Below, in pieces: positions 1 through 8,212 of a DNA stretch of 64,000 nt (positions within the stretch are counted from its first letter, which is position 1; each line of letters opens with the position of its first letter). The position numbers and the translations under genes are program-made. The stretch spans positions 62,001-126,000 of the forward strand of contig CAVXMG010000003.1 in NCBI GenBank assembly GCA_963762735.1, written 5' to 3'. Source of the DNA: DASXKD01 sp963762735 (GTDB taxonomy: Bacteria > Actinomycetota > Actinomycetes > Streptosporangiales > Streptosporangiaceae). The notes below the pieces were generated by a model. It was not told where the DNA came from and searched no databases. It saw only the letters and a program-made list of their open reading frames with translations.

Positions 1-686
1 CTGGGCACCTGCTTCCACGCGGTGCCGTTCCACCCCAGGACCAGAGACTTGCTGCTGGTGCCGGCCGTATAGGAGCCGACCGCCCAGGCGCTGCTGGCGG
101 AGGTCGCGGCCACACCGGAAAGCCCGGCGCTGGTCCCAGGGCTCGGGCTGGGTACCTGCTTCCACGCGGTGCCGTTCCACCGCAGGACCAGAGACTTGCT
201 GCTGGAGCCGACCGCCCAGGCGCTGCCAGCGGAGCTGGCGGCCACGGCGGACAGACTGCCAGCGGGTGCTGGGCTGGGCACTTGCTTCCAGGCGGTGCCG
301 TTCCAGTGCAGGATCAGTGTCCTGGTGCTGGTGCCGGAGTAGATCTCACCGACGGCCCAGGCGTTGCTAGCGGAGGTGGCGGCCACGCCGGAAAGGACAC
401 TGCCTGCGGGGGCTGGGCTGGGCACCTGCTGCCACCCGGTGCCGTTCCAGTGCTCGATCAGGGCCATTCCTTTACTGGTGAAGCAGTGGGTGCAGCCGAC
501 CGCCCAGGCATTACTTGCGGAGGTGGCGGCCACGCCGTTGAGCTGGTTGTGGACAAAAGTCGGCGTGCCAATGGCCCGGGCCGGGGCAGCCACAGCGGGC
601 GCCGCGGGTGCGATTCCGGCGGCCACGCCCGCCAGCAGTAGCGGCACGGCGAGAAGCCTGACCGAACCTGCGATATACCTGTGCAT
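1..686 (-). CDS. Secreted WNGT-repeat protein, C-terminus beyond the window
   Basis: An open frame runs leftward from an ATG at 684-686 to the window edge (228 codons seen). The N-terminus is a clear Sec signal peptide: a few basic residues, a hydrophobic run LLAVPLLLAGVAAGIA, then Ala-Pro-rich sequence ending near AAPARA. The rest is about four repeats of 45-50 residues, each reading GVAATSASNAWAVG, a short variable loop, a hydrophobic strand such as LILHWNGTAWKQVPSPAP, then the next copy. The pattern resembles propeller-type surface or extracellular repeats of actinomycetes, but I do not recognise a named family and no catalytic residues can be seen. It is probably exported and may bind a polymer or surface; that is inference. 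The gene is partial, so total repeat number is unknown. Confidence 0.8.
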   Translation of the reverse strand, partial: MHRYIAGSVRLLAVPLLLAGVAAGIAPAAPAVAAPARAIGTPTFVHNQLNGVAATSASNAWAVGCTHCFTSKGMALIEHWNGTGWQQVPSPAPAGSVLSGVAATSASNAWAVGEIYSGTSTRTLILHWNGTAWKQVPSPAPAGSLSAVAASSAGSAWAVGSSSKSLVLRWNGTAWKQVPSPSPGTSAGLSGVAATSASSAWAVGSYTAGTSSKSLVLGWNGTAWKQVP

Positions 687-1152
687 CCGAAGATCCCCCC
701 AATTCCCCACCCCCGTGGCCCGGTAATCACCCCTCGTGCCACGGACCGGGCTGATCCCATCCCCAGGGCCTGCCTGAGCCGGCTTCAGTTCCACCTGCCC
801 GACGGGCCCCCATCATGGACCCCGGTGCCGCCCACTATGCGCACCGCCGGGGACCGCCTGTCAAGCACGCTGGCCGGACCGGCAGGAACAAACGCCACAA
901 GAATGGGCCAGCCTGTGACCAGTGGTGTCTGCTTAGCTGCCCGGTTCTGGAGTTAACCCTTATCACCCGGGTCGGCGTGACCCTGTTTAACCCGCAGCGC
1001 ACCTGTCACCACAAGGCCCCCCGAACTGGATAGCACCGGGCCACAGGAAAGAACATGGGGAGGCTTATTTACCCGACGCTGCGAGCCGATCAACCTGTTC
1101 TGTCGTCGTAATGGGCGCGCTGTCAGGCACCGGTCAGCGCGCGCCGAACGGC
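687..1152. other. Intergenic, upstream of the WNGT-repeat gene
   Basis: I see no convincing gene here. It must hold the promoter of the leftward secreted repeat gene, but I cannot place a confident -10/-35. A short AT-richer stretch lies around 950-1100. Confidence 0.5.
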
Positions 1153-1402
1153 GGTTATCTTAAGTCCATTTTTGAAAAGCCCAGGTGGAACGGGGGTTTT
1201 GCGTCGTATACATGTCGCTGATGAGAGGTTCCCGGGGAGGCTCAAACCTCAAAAGCGGCGGCAACAAGGGGATAAATGCAGGTCACGCGGGTGCCACCGC
1301 TTCCGCTGCGTCGTATACACCACTTAAGATAAACGTGTCCACGACGCAGCTGAAGGCCCGTCCAGCTACATCATGTACACCCGAAACTGACTTGAGATAA
1401 CC
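1153..1402. repeat. TIR-flanked repeat, copy 1 (250 bp, MITE-like)
   Basis: The element begins GGTTATCTTAAGTC (1153-1166) and ends GACTTGAGATAACC (1389-1402); these are terminal inverted repeats matching at 13 of 14 positions. Inside are two direct copies of TGCGTCGTATACA (near 1199 and 1307). The second copy forms the left arm of an imperfect 15-bp inverted repeat, CTGCGTCGTATACAC with GTGTCCACGACGCAG, separated by 14 bp. A related element lies inverted at 39070-39296, with the same end sequence, the same order of internal motifs and a shared 17-nt block. No reading frame inside looks coding. The family is unnamed to me; MITE-like is an inference from the ends. Confidence 0.7.
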
Positions 1403-1748
1403 AGCGTAAGAAGCGGTATGTCAAGCGGTTCCGGAGCGTTTCTGGGGGTCTTGGTGAATGGGTTCTGATCTGGGGTTTTACTGCGCTGGCCCCTGCTGGG
1501 GCGGGCGTTCGCCGGATGCGGGCATGGGGAATTCCGCGCCGGGCCGGTGGCTGTTCTGCGGCGCGGTTGCGGTGCCCGTCACCCGGGTCTTCTCGCCCTA
1601 CGTAGTGCAAGCGGGCTGGGCCCGCCCGCGGGTGCGGGCGGGCCTGCTCCTACAGCGTTCAACCGGGCTGGTGAGAAGGTCCGGGCGACCAGGGGAGAGC
1701 TGCCCAGGGTTATCTGCGAGGTGGTCCTCGGGGCGGATGCGGGCTCGC
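1403..1748. other. Intergenic, between repeat and IS110 transposase
   Basis: GC-rich sequence without a gene I can support. It probably includes the downstream end of the IS110-type element that follows, but no boundary can be fixed by eye. Confidence 0.4.
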
Positions 1749-1767
1749 TCTCCCCTCATCGGGGAGA
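1749..1767 (-). terminator. Hairpin downstream of the IS110 transposase
   Basis: TCTCCCC and GGGGAGA form a perfect 7-bp stem with a 5-nt loop, about 45 bp past the stop codon of the leftward transposase. There is no U tract, so it may be an IS end structure instead of a terminator. Confidence 0.35.
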
Positions 1768-1810
1768 AGGTCTAGGGCACCGGTGCGGGGTGCCTGCCGC
1801 GAAGCGCTGC

Positions 1811-3241
1811 TCAGGCGGCCTCCGCCTGGCTGCGGGGGGCGTGCTGGCAGCTGGTGGCGCCAGAGGCGACGCCGGGATCCCAGCCGGTGCCGTGGACGAC
1901 TATGGAGTAGATCCAGCGCAGCAGCGAGGCGGCGCACGCGACCCGGGCCTTCGCGCGCCGCGCCTGGGCCGCGGCCGCCGCGCTGGCCTGCCGTGAACCC
2001 GTCCCGGACTGCGCTTGCGCGGCCTGCGCCGCGGCGGCGTCGGCGGCCGCGATCATCGCCGCGTATTTCGCGGCCATCACGGAGTTGTGGATGAGCAGCG
2101 GCCAGATCGCGCGCCACACGGTCAGCCGCAGGCCGGGCCGGCCGCGGCGGGAGATGTGCGCCTGGCCCTCAAAAGCGCCTGAGGCGTTACCGGACGGGGA
2201 CAGCCCGGCATGCTTGACCAGCGATGATGAGCTGTCATACCGGCGGGGATCACCGGTCTCGGCCAAGATCGCCGCCGCGCCGACAGCGGTCAGCCCGGGG
2301 ATGTCCGCCAGCCGGGACAGGCCGAGCTCGCCCAGCACGGCGGCCATGTCGGCCTCCACGGCCCGCAGCTGGGCGCGGGTGCGCTGCAGGTCACCCAGCT
2401 CATCGGCGCACCGCCGCAGCAGCGCCCGCCGGTGGGATACCACCACCCCCTCGGTGCTGGCCAGCGCGGCGAACACGGCCCGGCATACCGGCCCGGCGGG
2501 CCGCTGCCCGCCCCACCCGGCCACGGCCTGGCGGACCAGGGCGGTGAATTCCGCCAGCCCGATGGCGGCCAGCTTTCCCGGCTGCCCGCCGCACCGCGAC
2601 GTCACTGCCTGCATCGCCGCCAGCCAGGTCACCGACTCAAACGGGTGCGCGCACGCCTCCGGCGCCACCGGCCAGGCCACCGACAAGAAATCCCGGACCC
2701 GCTGCACCGACGCGGTCGCCGACGTGATCAGCTGGGCGCGCCGCCGCCCCAGGTGCCGCAGCTGCGCCCACGCCTCATCCAGCTCCTCCGGGAAATAGCA
2801 GTGCAACTCGATAGCCAGCCGCGCGATCATCACGCAGTCAGACTCATCACTCTTATGCGTCGTGTAATCCTGCTGCTGGCGGGCGAGATGAGAGACCAGC
2901 GGCTGGATGCACACCAGCGGCAGCTCCCGCTCCGCGCACAGCCGCTGCACCTGCAGCCACCGCGGCCCGGTCGGCTCGCACGCCACCGCCGCCGCCGTGA
3001 ACCCCTTCGCCCGCGCCTGCGCCACCGCCCAGTCCAGCGCCTCACCCAGCCGGAACGCCTTCACCCGCACCGTCTTACGCGCCAGCACCCGCACATCATG
3101 ATCAACCACCGCGAGCGCCTGCTTATCCTCGGCCAAGTCGATCCCGACCACCACGCCATCACGCGGCAGCAGCCCCCGCAGCCGCTCCCGCCGCGCATTC
3201 CGCCGCCGGTCTCCCCGTGTCGTGCCGCTACCCTTGGCCAC
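1811..3241 (-). CDS. IS110-family transposase (element A)
   Basis: This encodes a 476-residue DEDD recombinase of the IS110 type, which moves its element through a Holliday-junction-like mechanism. The N-terminal RuvC-like domain opens VVGIDLAEDKQALAVV, followed by ACEPTG and the HKSDESDCVMIARLA segment, which hold the acidic catalytic residues. The C-terminal Tnp_20 domain includes LADIPGLTAVGAAAILAE and HAGLSPSGNASG. I place the start at the GTG at 3239-3241 because AAGGAGGA lies seven bases upstream; a longer frame extends to 3331 but has no such site. Members of this group use an RNA from the element's non-coding end as guide, so 3242-3400 deserves attention. The frame is intact, so the element may be active. 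It is clearly different in sequence from the two other IS110-type genes in this window. Confidence 0.92.
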   Translation of the reverse strand: MAKGSGTTRGDRRRNARRERLRGLLPRDGVVVGIDLAEDKQALAVVDHDVRVLARKTVRVKAFRLGEALDWAVAQARAKGFTAAAVACEPTGPRWLQVQRLCAERELPLVCIQPLVSHLARQQQDYTTHKSDESDCVMIARLAIELHCYFPEELDEAWAQLRHLGRRRAQLITSATASVQRVRDFLSVAWPVAPEACAHPFESVTWLAAMQAVTSRCGGQPGKLAAIGLAEFTALVRQAVAGWGGQRPAGPVCRAVFAALASTEGVVVSHRRALLRRCADELGDLQRTRAQLRAVEADMAAVLGELGLSRLADIPGLTAVGAAAILAETGDPRRYDSSSSLVKHAGLSPSGNASGAFEGQAHISRRGRPGLRLTVWRAIWPLLIHNSVMAAKYAAMIAAADAAAAQAAQAQSGTGSRQASAAAAAQARRAKARVACAASLLRWIYSIVVHGTGWDPGVASGATSCQHAPRSQAEAA

Positions 3242-3651
3242 AGAACGTCCTCCTTGCTGCGATTGGGACACCAAGCCCGAACTATCGCACCAGGAGGACG
3301 TTCCTGTAACACCGACATCTCCGCAGGACAACCGCCCCTAGCGCGTCGTCCTATTACTACGGCGGATCTTTGCGCGGGCCATTGTGGAGGCAGATGACAG
3401 AGCGCGGCGCTTGTCCGTCTTCGCTGCCGAAGGCACCCGCCCGGCCGACGTTCTTGACGAGTCGGCCCTACCGCTCCCCGGGGCCGTGTGCATGGGCGAT
3501 TCGCCTCACCGCCAGGCAGGGTCCCGTTGGCCAGCGCCTGGTGCCACACCTGTGATCGCAGCTCACCGGTCGCGTGCGCTTTACCCTGGGCTCGTTGACA
3601 GGGCCGACCACCCGCAGCCGACCCGCAGGTCCCGACGAGTGAGGTGCCCCG
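3242..3651. other. Upstream flank of IS110 element A
   Basis: No gene is supported here. The first 100-150 bp next to the transposase start are probably the element's left end, where IS110 relatives encode a guide (bridge) RNA. The remainder looks like unrelated spacer leading into an ATPase remnant. Confidence 0.45.
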
Positions 3652-3816
3652 CTGTTCAGCGACGACGCGATCACCCTCATCCACGCCACCAGCCGCGGCC
3701 TGCCCCGCGCCGTCAACAACCTCGCCATCCAGGCCCTCATCGCTCCCTACGCCAGCCGCAAAGCCATCGTCGACGAATCCGCCGCCCGCATCGCCGCCGA
3801 AGTCACCGCAGACTGA
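3652..3816 (+). pseudogene. C-terminal stump of an ExeA-like AAA ATPase
   Basis: The frame reads LFSDDAITLIHATSRGLPRA through NNLAIQALIA to a TGA at 3814-3816. This is the conserved C-terminal end of the AAA+ ATPases (ExeA/TniB-like) that partner many actinobacterial transposases. No Walker motifs exist upstream: the first about 200 residues are missing, so the gene was truncated, plausibly by insertion of the neighbouring IS110 element. A hairpin terminator follows 28 bp later, as expected for the true gene end. The assignment rests on motif recognition of 54 residues. Confidence 0.65.
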
Positions 3817-3843
3817 CCACCACCCCGCCAGCCCGCACACCAA

Positions 3844-3875
3844 GGCCCTGCCGGAATACATCCGGCGGGGCCTTT
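3844..3875. terminator. Strong hairpin terminator
   Basis: GGCCCTGCCGG and CCGGCGGGGCC pair over 11 positions (one G-U type mismatch) around a 7-nt loop, followed by CTTTCCC. It sits between the end of the ATPase stump (+) and the end of the phosphatase gene (-), so it could serve both strands. Confidence 0.7.
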
Positions 3876-3968
3876 CCCAACACCCGCATCCTCACCGCCA
3901 CCGACGGCGCCATCATCACCCTGAACGTCCGCGCACAACCGCTGCGCCAGGACGGCGGCCGGGATGGC

Positions 3969-4577
3969 TCAAACGGAAAGTTCGTTGACGCTGAGAACGG
4001 CCCATCTGCCGCTTCGCCACTCCAGCGTGTTGAAGCACCCGTTATCCTGCGGAAGCGCGTCCGGCTCACCCAGCCCGGGGTCGAGTGCCACCAGCACCTG
4101 GCGGTTGACGGCGTCGTGGCTGACCACCACCACGGTGTGGCCGATGCTCTGCTGGGCGATGTCTGTCAGCCCTTGCACCGCCCGATCCCGCACGGCCGAT
4201 CGTGGCTCGACTCCAGGTGCCTGATCGACCGAGCCCCATTGTGCAGCGACCTCCTCGCGGCTGACGCCTGTCCACTGCCCGTAATCCCGGTCTACCAGAC
4301 ACTGGTCGGTTTCCACTTCAAGACCGGCACGGTCGGCGACTGGTTGTGCGGTCTGCCGTGCCCGCAGCAGCGGGCTGGCGATGACGGCGCGCAGTCCCCG
4401 GGGACCCAGCACACTCCCGAGCCGCCGGGCTTGATCGTGCCCGGCCTCATCCAGTGGTGGGTCGGCCAGGCCTCGCAGGACATCGGATTCGTTGAGTGGA
4501 GTCTGGCCGTGCCGGGCCAGGTAGACCAGGGTGCGGCCTGCGGATTCCCCGGCTTCGGCCGGTGTCCCAGCAGCCAT
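3969..4577 (-). CDS. Histidine phosphatase family protein
   Basis: A 202-residue protein of the phosphoglycerate-mutase-like branch. The phospho-acceptor motif LARHGQT lies at residues 20-26 (His23), the second catalytic His is in VVVVSHDAVNR near residue 150, and the supporting Arg and Glu are in SPLLRARQTAQ and LVDRDYGQWTG. Such enzymes remove phosphate from small molecules such as sugar or nucleotide phosphates; the substrate cannot be inferred. The ATG at 4577 is preceded directly by AGGAG, which is unusually close, but no better start is visible. A DUF2071 gene lies 210 bp upstream on the same strand; shared transcription is possible but not shown. Confidence 0.88.
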   Translation of the reverse strand: MAAGTPAEAGESAGRTLVYLARHGQTPLNESDVLRGLADPPLDEAGHDQARRLGSVLGPRGLRAVIASPLLRARQTAQPVADRAGLEVETDQCLVDRDYGQWTGVSREEVAAQWGSVDQAPGVEPRSAVRDRAVQGLTDIAQQSIGHTVVVVSHDAVNRQVLVALDPGLGEPDALPQDNGCFNTLEWRSGRWAVLSVNELSV

Positions 4578-4787
4578 CTCCTGGTCTGTCCCTTCTATGT
4601 GCCGGTCAGTCCTCAGCTAGCCAGAATCACAGCGGTTATGCGAGCTGGCGCACCTGATACAAGGTGGCGCCTTCCCACCAGCGGGGGTTGCCGCTACCCG
4701 CGCCCACGGACGGCCCACCTGCGCCAACGGTGGCCGGTTGTGTGGCCGGGCGGCGGCCAGCCCGCCTGTCGTCGGCGCCGCCGGGGC

Positions 4788-5501
4788 TCACCAATGCCAC
4801 AGTCCTATCCGCACCGCGACCCCTGGTGAGGAGTGGGCCAGCGGGTCACCGGCCGGCGCCGGCAATCCCGCCCGCTGCAGCAGGTTCTGGTCGAGGTGAA
4901 GCACGGTAGCGCGATGCAGCGGCCAGTCATGGTGTTCCACTTCAGCGGCCGCGAGCTTGCCGGCGATTACCGTGAACAGCCGGTAACGAGCAGTGAGGAA
5001 ATGGGCAAGCTCGTCGCGTTCGGCTTCAGCAAGCGGCGGTCCCATCTGCACCTGGGCGCCGCACCGGGCACCACCCGCCGGCCAGCGGCGGCGGCACCGG
5101 TAGCTGATTCGCTCACCAGGCGCCCGCACGCTGATATCAGACCAAAAGTAAGGCAGCCAGTACCCCGCTCGTGCGGCAAGTACCGCCGGCAGCAACGTCG
5201 CGTCCAGCGACAGGAACCAGATCCCGCTGCGGCCCTGATCATCGCGCACGTAGGTGCGGACGTTGATCTCGCCGAATCTCGACAGCCACGGCACGGCAGG
5301 CAGCCCTGGCCCACGGACCCCCTCCATCACGAACGGGGTCAGCCCGACCCAGGCTGACCCGCCGAAGGTCTCGGCGGTCAAACGGGACGGCAGCAGGTCC
5401 TGCACCACCGCAGGCGGGTAACGCCAGTGAAGGAAGGTGATCCAGTTCCACTGGTGATACATCACCGGCCGCTCTACACGCGGCGGCGGGGGTGCCCTCA
5501 T
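4788..5501 (-). CDS. DUF2071 (YqjF-like) family protein
   Basis: A 237-residue protein with the hallmarks of DUF2071: an N-terminal segment YHQWNWITFLHWRYPPAVVQ, then LLPSRLTAETFGGSAWVGLT, PFVMEGVRGPGLPAVPWLSR and FGEINVRTYV, and a C-terminal WPLHRATV region. These features match the acetoacetate-decarboxylase-like fold of YqjF relatives. No biochemical role is established for most members. The length is normal for the family. It is followed on the same strand by the histidine phosphatase. Confidence 0.88.
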   Translation of the reverse strand: MRAPPPPRVERPVMYHQWNWITFLHWRYPPAVVQDLLPSRLTAETFGGSAWVGLTPFVMEGVRGPGLPAVPWLSRFGEINVRTYVRDDQGRSGIWFLSLDATLLPAVLAARAGYWLPYFWSDISVRAPGERISYRCRRRWPAGGARCGAQVQMGPPLAEAERDELAHFLTARYRLFTVIAGKLAAAEVEHHDWPLHRATVLHLDQNLLQRAGLPAPAGDPLAHSSPGVAVRIGLWHW

Positions 5502-6002
5502 CCTCTGCTCCCGGTCCCTGCACAGCAGCCACAGCCTCCGCCGTAGGCCGCTATCCCGACAGCAGCCACATGCCGTCCCCGCTGCGCGCTCCTGACACTG
5601 CCGGATGCGCCTACCCCCGCAGCCCTGGCGCGAAACAAGGCTAGGCGGATCTCCCTGGGCAGGGCTGCCTCAGCGTGTGGCAAACGCCGATTCGGCTGTC
5701 CCTGTGAACTGGCTTCGGTCGGTGGCAAGGCACGCTACAGGGGCGTCCTGTGGTCGCTGCCGATGCGCCTGACCGGTGAGGTGATCGGGACGAGCAGTGT
5801 CTACCGGCTGGCCGGAGGCGATCTAGCCGAGCCGGTTGACGTGCGGCAGGCGACCACGCGATCGATGATCACGTCAGGGCAGAAGAGATGATCACGTCAG
5901 GGCAGAACGATCTGTTCTGCGTAGGCATCGCGATCATGCTGTACGGCCGCTGATGCGTTCCTAACGGCGGCTACTTGCGCGCCGGCGCCGACCCCTTTGC
6001 GT
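5502..6002. other. Intergenic, with a short tandem repeat
   Basis: Short open frames here have no recognisable features. The only structure is the 21-bp tandem repeat at 5864-5907 and an adjoining palindrome CAGAAC-5-GTTCTG at 5903-5919. Confidence 0.5.
5864..5907. repeat. Two tandem copies of a 21-bp motif, plus palindrome
   Basis: GATGATCACGTCAGGGCAGA(A) occurs at 5864-5884 and again at 5887-5907, a 23-bp period. The second copy runs into the inverted repeat CAGAAC-GATCT-GTTCTG (5903-5919). It lies about 95 bp past the stop of the leftward esterase gene, so it is more likely a scar or repeat than an operator. Confidence 0.55.
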
Positions 6003-7493
6003 TTACCGGATCCGGTCCCAGCAGGCGCGTTCGCTGGCGGCTGGGTCGGCGGTGGCGGAGATGCGGTCTGAGAGCAGGCCAGTGGTGCGGCTGGCGGTGT
6101 TGTAGGCGGGCCAGCCTGGGTCGCCGTGGGTGATGAAGTCCACCCATGCCTTGTGGGTTTGGTCAGCGACGGCCTGCGAGGGATTGTCGCCGATGAGGGG
6201 ATGGAGGTCTTGCTGGCTGATGGTGTTGAACACGAACGGGACCTCGGCTCCATGGCTGGCACCGAAGCGGTGGTTGTCCTGCGGGGCGGGGTGGTCGAAC
6301 CGGTACATCCAGGTGGGGGCGCTCGCTGCGCTGGTGCGGGCTTCGGCGACCCGGATGGCCGGGACGGCGAAGAACCAGTCGGTGATGACAGCCGCGAGGA
6401 TATCGCCTGCGCTGGCGCCGGGCCGGCTGGCCCGGTAGACGGCCAGAGAGTCCGCTGACAACCCATATGCGCTGGCGGCCGCCTCAAGCACGGCGTCGTT
6501 GATCAGGTCGATGCTGGCGGGCGCGACAAAGAACAGCCGCGCCTCGTCGCGGTTGGAGCCGATCAGCAAGCGCACGTCCTTGCCCTGCCCTGCGGCGATC
6601 GCCGCCAGCGGTGCCTGCGGCACGGCCTCGCCATCGACGGCTGGTGCGAACGGCAGCAGGCTCAGCGCTAGCGGGCCCCACTTGGCTGGGTCGGGGGCGG
6701 TCTGCACCTCCACCACGAGGTCCGATGCAGCCCGCACGAGCTTTTCGAGGGGGACCGCCCTGATCGCCTCCCGGTTGGCAGGTACCCCGAGCGTGCTCGC
6801 GAGGTAGCCGCTTACCATGTGGGCCTGGTCCTGGGTGAGCGTGTGGGCTGCCGCACCGCTTTGGGCGATCGCCTGGGTAAACAAGCCCTCCACCTGGGGC
6901 ATCGACAACAGCGTTACTACGCTCATGGCCCCAGCCGACTCACCCGCCACGGTGACGCGCGCCGGATCGCCGCCGAACGCGGCAACGTTGGCCTGCACCC
7001 ACCGCAAGGCCGCCAGCTGATCGAGCAGCCCGAGGTTGGCGATCCCGTCATCCAGGAACAGGAACCCCTCGGCGGCCAGCCGGTAGTTGATCGTCACGCA
7101 CACCACGCCGTCGCGGGCGAACGCCGCTCCGTTGTACGCGCCCACCGAGCCCGACCCGTTCATGAACGAGCCGCCGTGAATCCACACCAGCACCGGAAGT
7201 GAGGCATTGGTATCAGGCGTCCACACGTTGAGGTTCAGGCACTCCTCACCAGGGATCACCACCTCTGGGAATAGCCGCGCGTACTGCGGCGGGTAGTCGC
7301 CTTTGGGGGCTGTCGGCCCATACGCGGTCGCGTCACGTTCGCCGTGCCATGGCTGGACAGGCTGAGGCGGTCGCATCCGGTTCGCGCCGAACGGGGACGC
7401 CGCGTAGGGAATGCCCAGAAACGCCCACGCCCCCGATTCGGCCCTGCCGCGCACGGCTCCGTCCCGAACGTGCACCACCGGATGCTGCGACAT
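6003..7493 (-). CDS. Type-B carboxylesterase/lipase family protein
   Basis: A 496-residue alpha/beta hydrolase of the carboxylesterase type. The oxyanion motif is HGG near residue 107, the nucleophile elbow GESAG puts the catalytic Ser at about 186, the acid is in GSNRDEARLFF, and the His is in FGASHGAEVPFVFN. The N-terminal sequence LGIPYAASPFGANRMRPPQP is also characteristic, as is EECLNLNVWTP. There is no signal peptide, so it acts in the cytoplasm, presumably hydrolysing esters of small or aromatic acids. I choose the ATG at 7491-7493 because AGGTGG lies five bases upstream; a GTG three codons earlier is possible. It stands alone, with large non-coding flanks. Confidence 0.93.
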   Translation of the reverse strand: MSQHPVVHVRDGAVRGRAESGAWAFLGIPYAASPFGANRMRPPQPVQPWHGERDATAYGPTAPKGDYPPQYARLFPEVVIPGEECLNLNVWTPDTNASLPVLVWIHGGSFMNGSGSVGAYNGAAFARDGVVCVTINYRLAAEGFLFLDDGIANLGLLDQLAALRWVQANVAAFGGDPARVTVAGESAGAMSVVTLLSMPQVEGLFTQAIAQSGAAAHTLTQDQAHMVSGYLASTLGVPANREAIRAVPLEKLVRAASDLVVEVQTAPDPAKWGPLALSLLPFAPAVDGEAVPQAPLAAIAAGQGKDVRLLIGSNRDEARLFFVAPASIDLINDAVLEAAASAYGLSADSLAVYRASRPGASAGDILAAVITDWFFAVPAIRVAEARTSAASAPTWMYRFDHPAPQDNHRFGASHGAEVPFVFNTISQQDLHPLIGDNPSQAVADQTHKAWVDFITHGDPGWPAYNTASRTTGLLSDRISATADPAASERACWDRIR

Positions 7494-8212
7494 ACCACCC
7501 ACCTGTATCCCCTGCTACGCCTGCCCGGCCCGATAGAGCCTGTCCCCCAGCACCCCCAGCATGTCAAGGCCAACGGGTCACCGGAAAGTGCAGCGATCGG
7601 AGGCAGTCGCCGCTACGACACCGAACCCGTCACGGAAAGTGATCCGATCCCGGCACCGCGTGCCAGGGCTTCACCCCGTAATAGCCTGAAAGGCATACGA
7701 TCTTCGATCAGCTCCCATAACGATACCGAGCATGCGGCGGCCGCGGATGGCCCGGTTCTGGGCAGTGAGACTGAGCCGGCTGCTCAGCCTGGGAGCAGGC
7801 AGGCCGACGTCGGGCAGGCGACCGGAACTGGTATGTGCCGGCGGATCCTGAAGGCAATGCGTTCTGCCTCTGCCGTCCCTGAGACACCATAAGCCGTCGA
7901 AGCCACATGGCAAGACGGCCAATCACCCCGCCGCTCACCTTCATGAACGGCGCCAGCGCCTATCGCCATGTTCTGTTCGCGTCACCGGCCCACCCGGTCG
8001 GCCAGGACTGGCGTACCGAACGGCGGTTCCATGCGCGCGGCGTCCATCAGCACCAGTAACGGAGCGTAGCTGCACTGGCAGGGCTGGCGGTCGGGAATAC
8101 TTGTCTGACCGGGTGCGGAGCTTCGCAGGCGCCTGATCCGTGGCGTGGCCGCGGTTGCGGGTGACCGCCACGGTGCGGTGCAGCCACTATTGACGGCGGG
8201 AAAGGTGAAGAC
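7494..8212. other. Intergenic, divergent region between esterase and lsr2
   Basis: About 720 bp without a supportable gene. It must contain the promoters for the leftward esterase and the rightward lsr2. I see no strong palindrome or riboswitch-like motif. Confidence 0.5.

Noticed and set aside
1453..1775. Small plus-strand frames before the IS110 transposase
   Set aside because: No ribosome site, no family-like sequence, and they cross a hairpin; probably shadows.
3384..4829. 481-codon plus-strand open frame
   Set aside because: It runs through the ATPase stump in the wrong frame, through a terminator, and then antisense to the histidine phosphatase.
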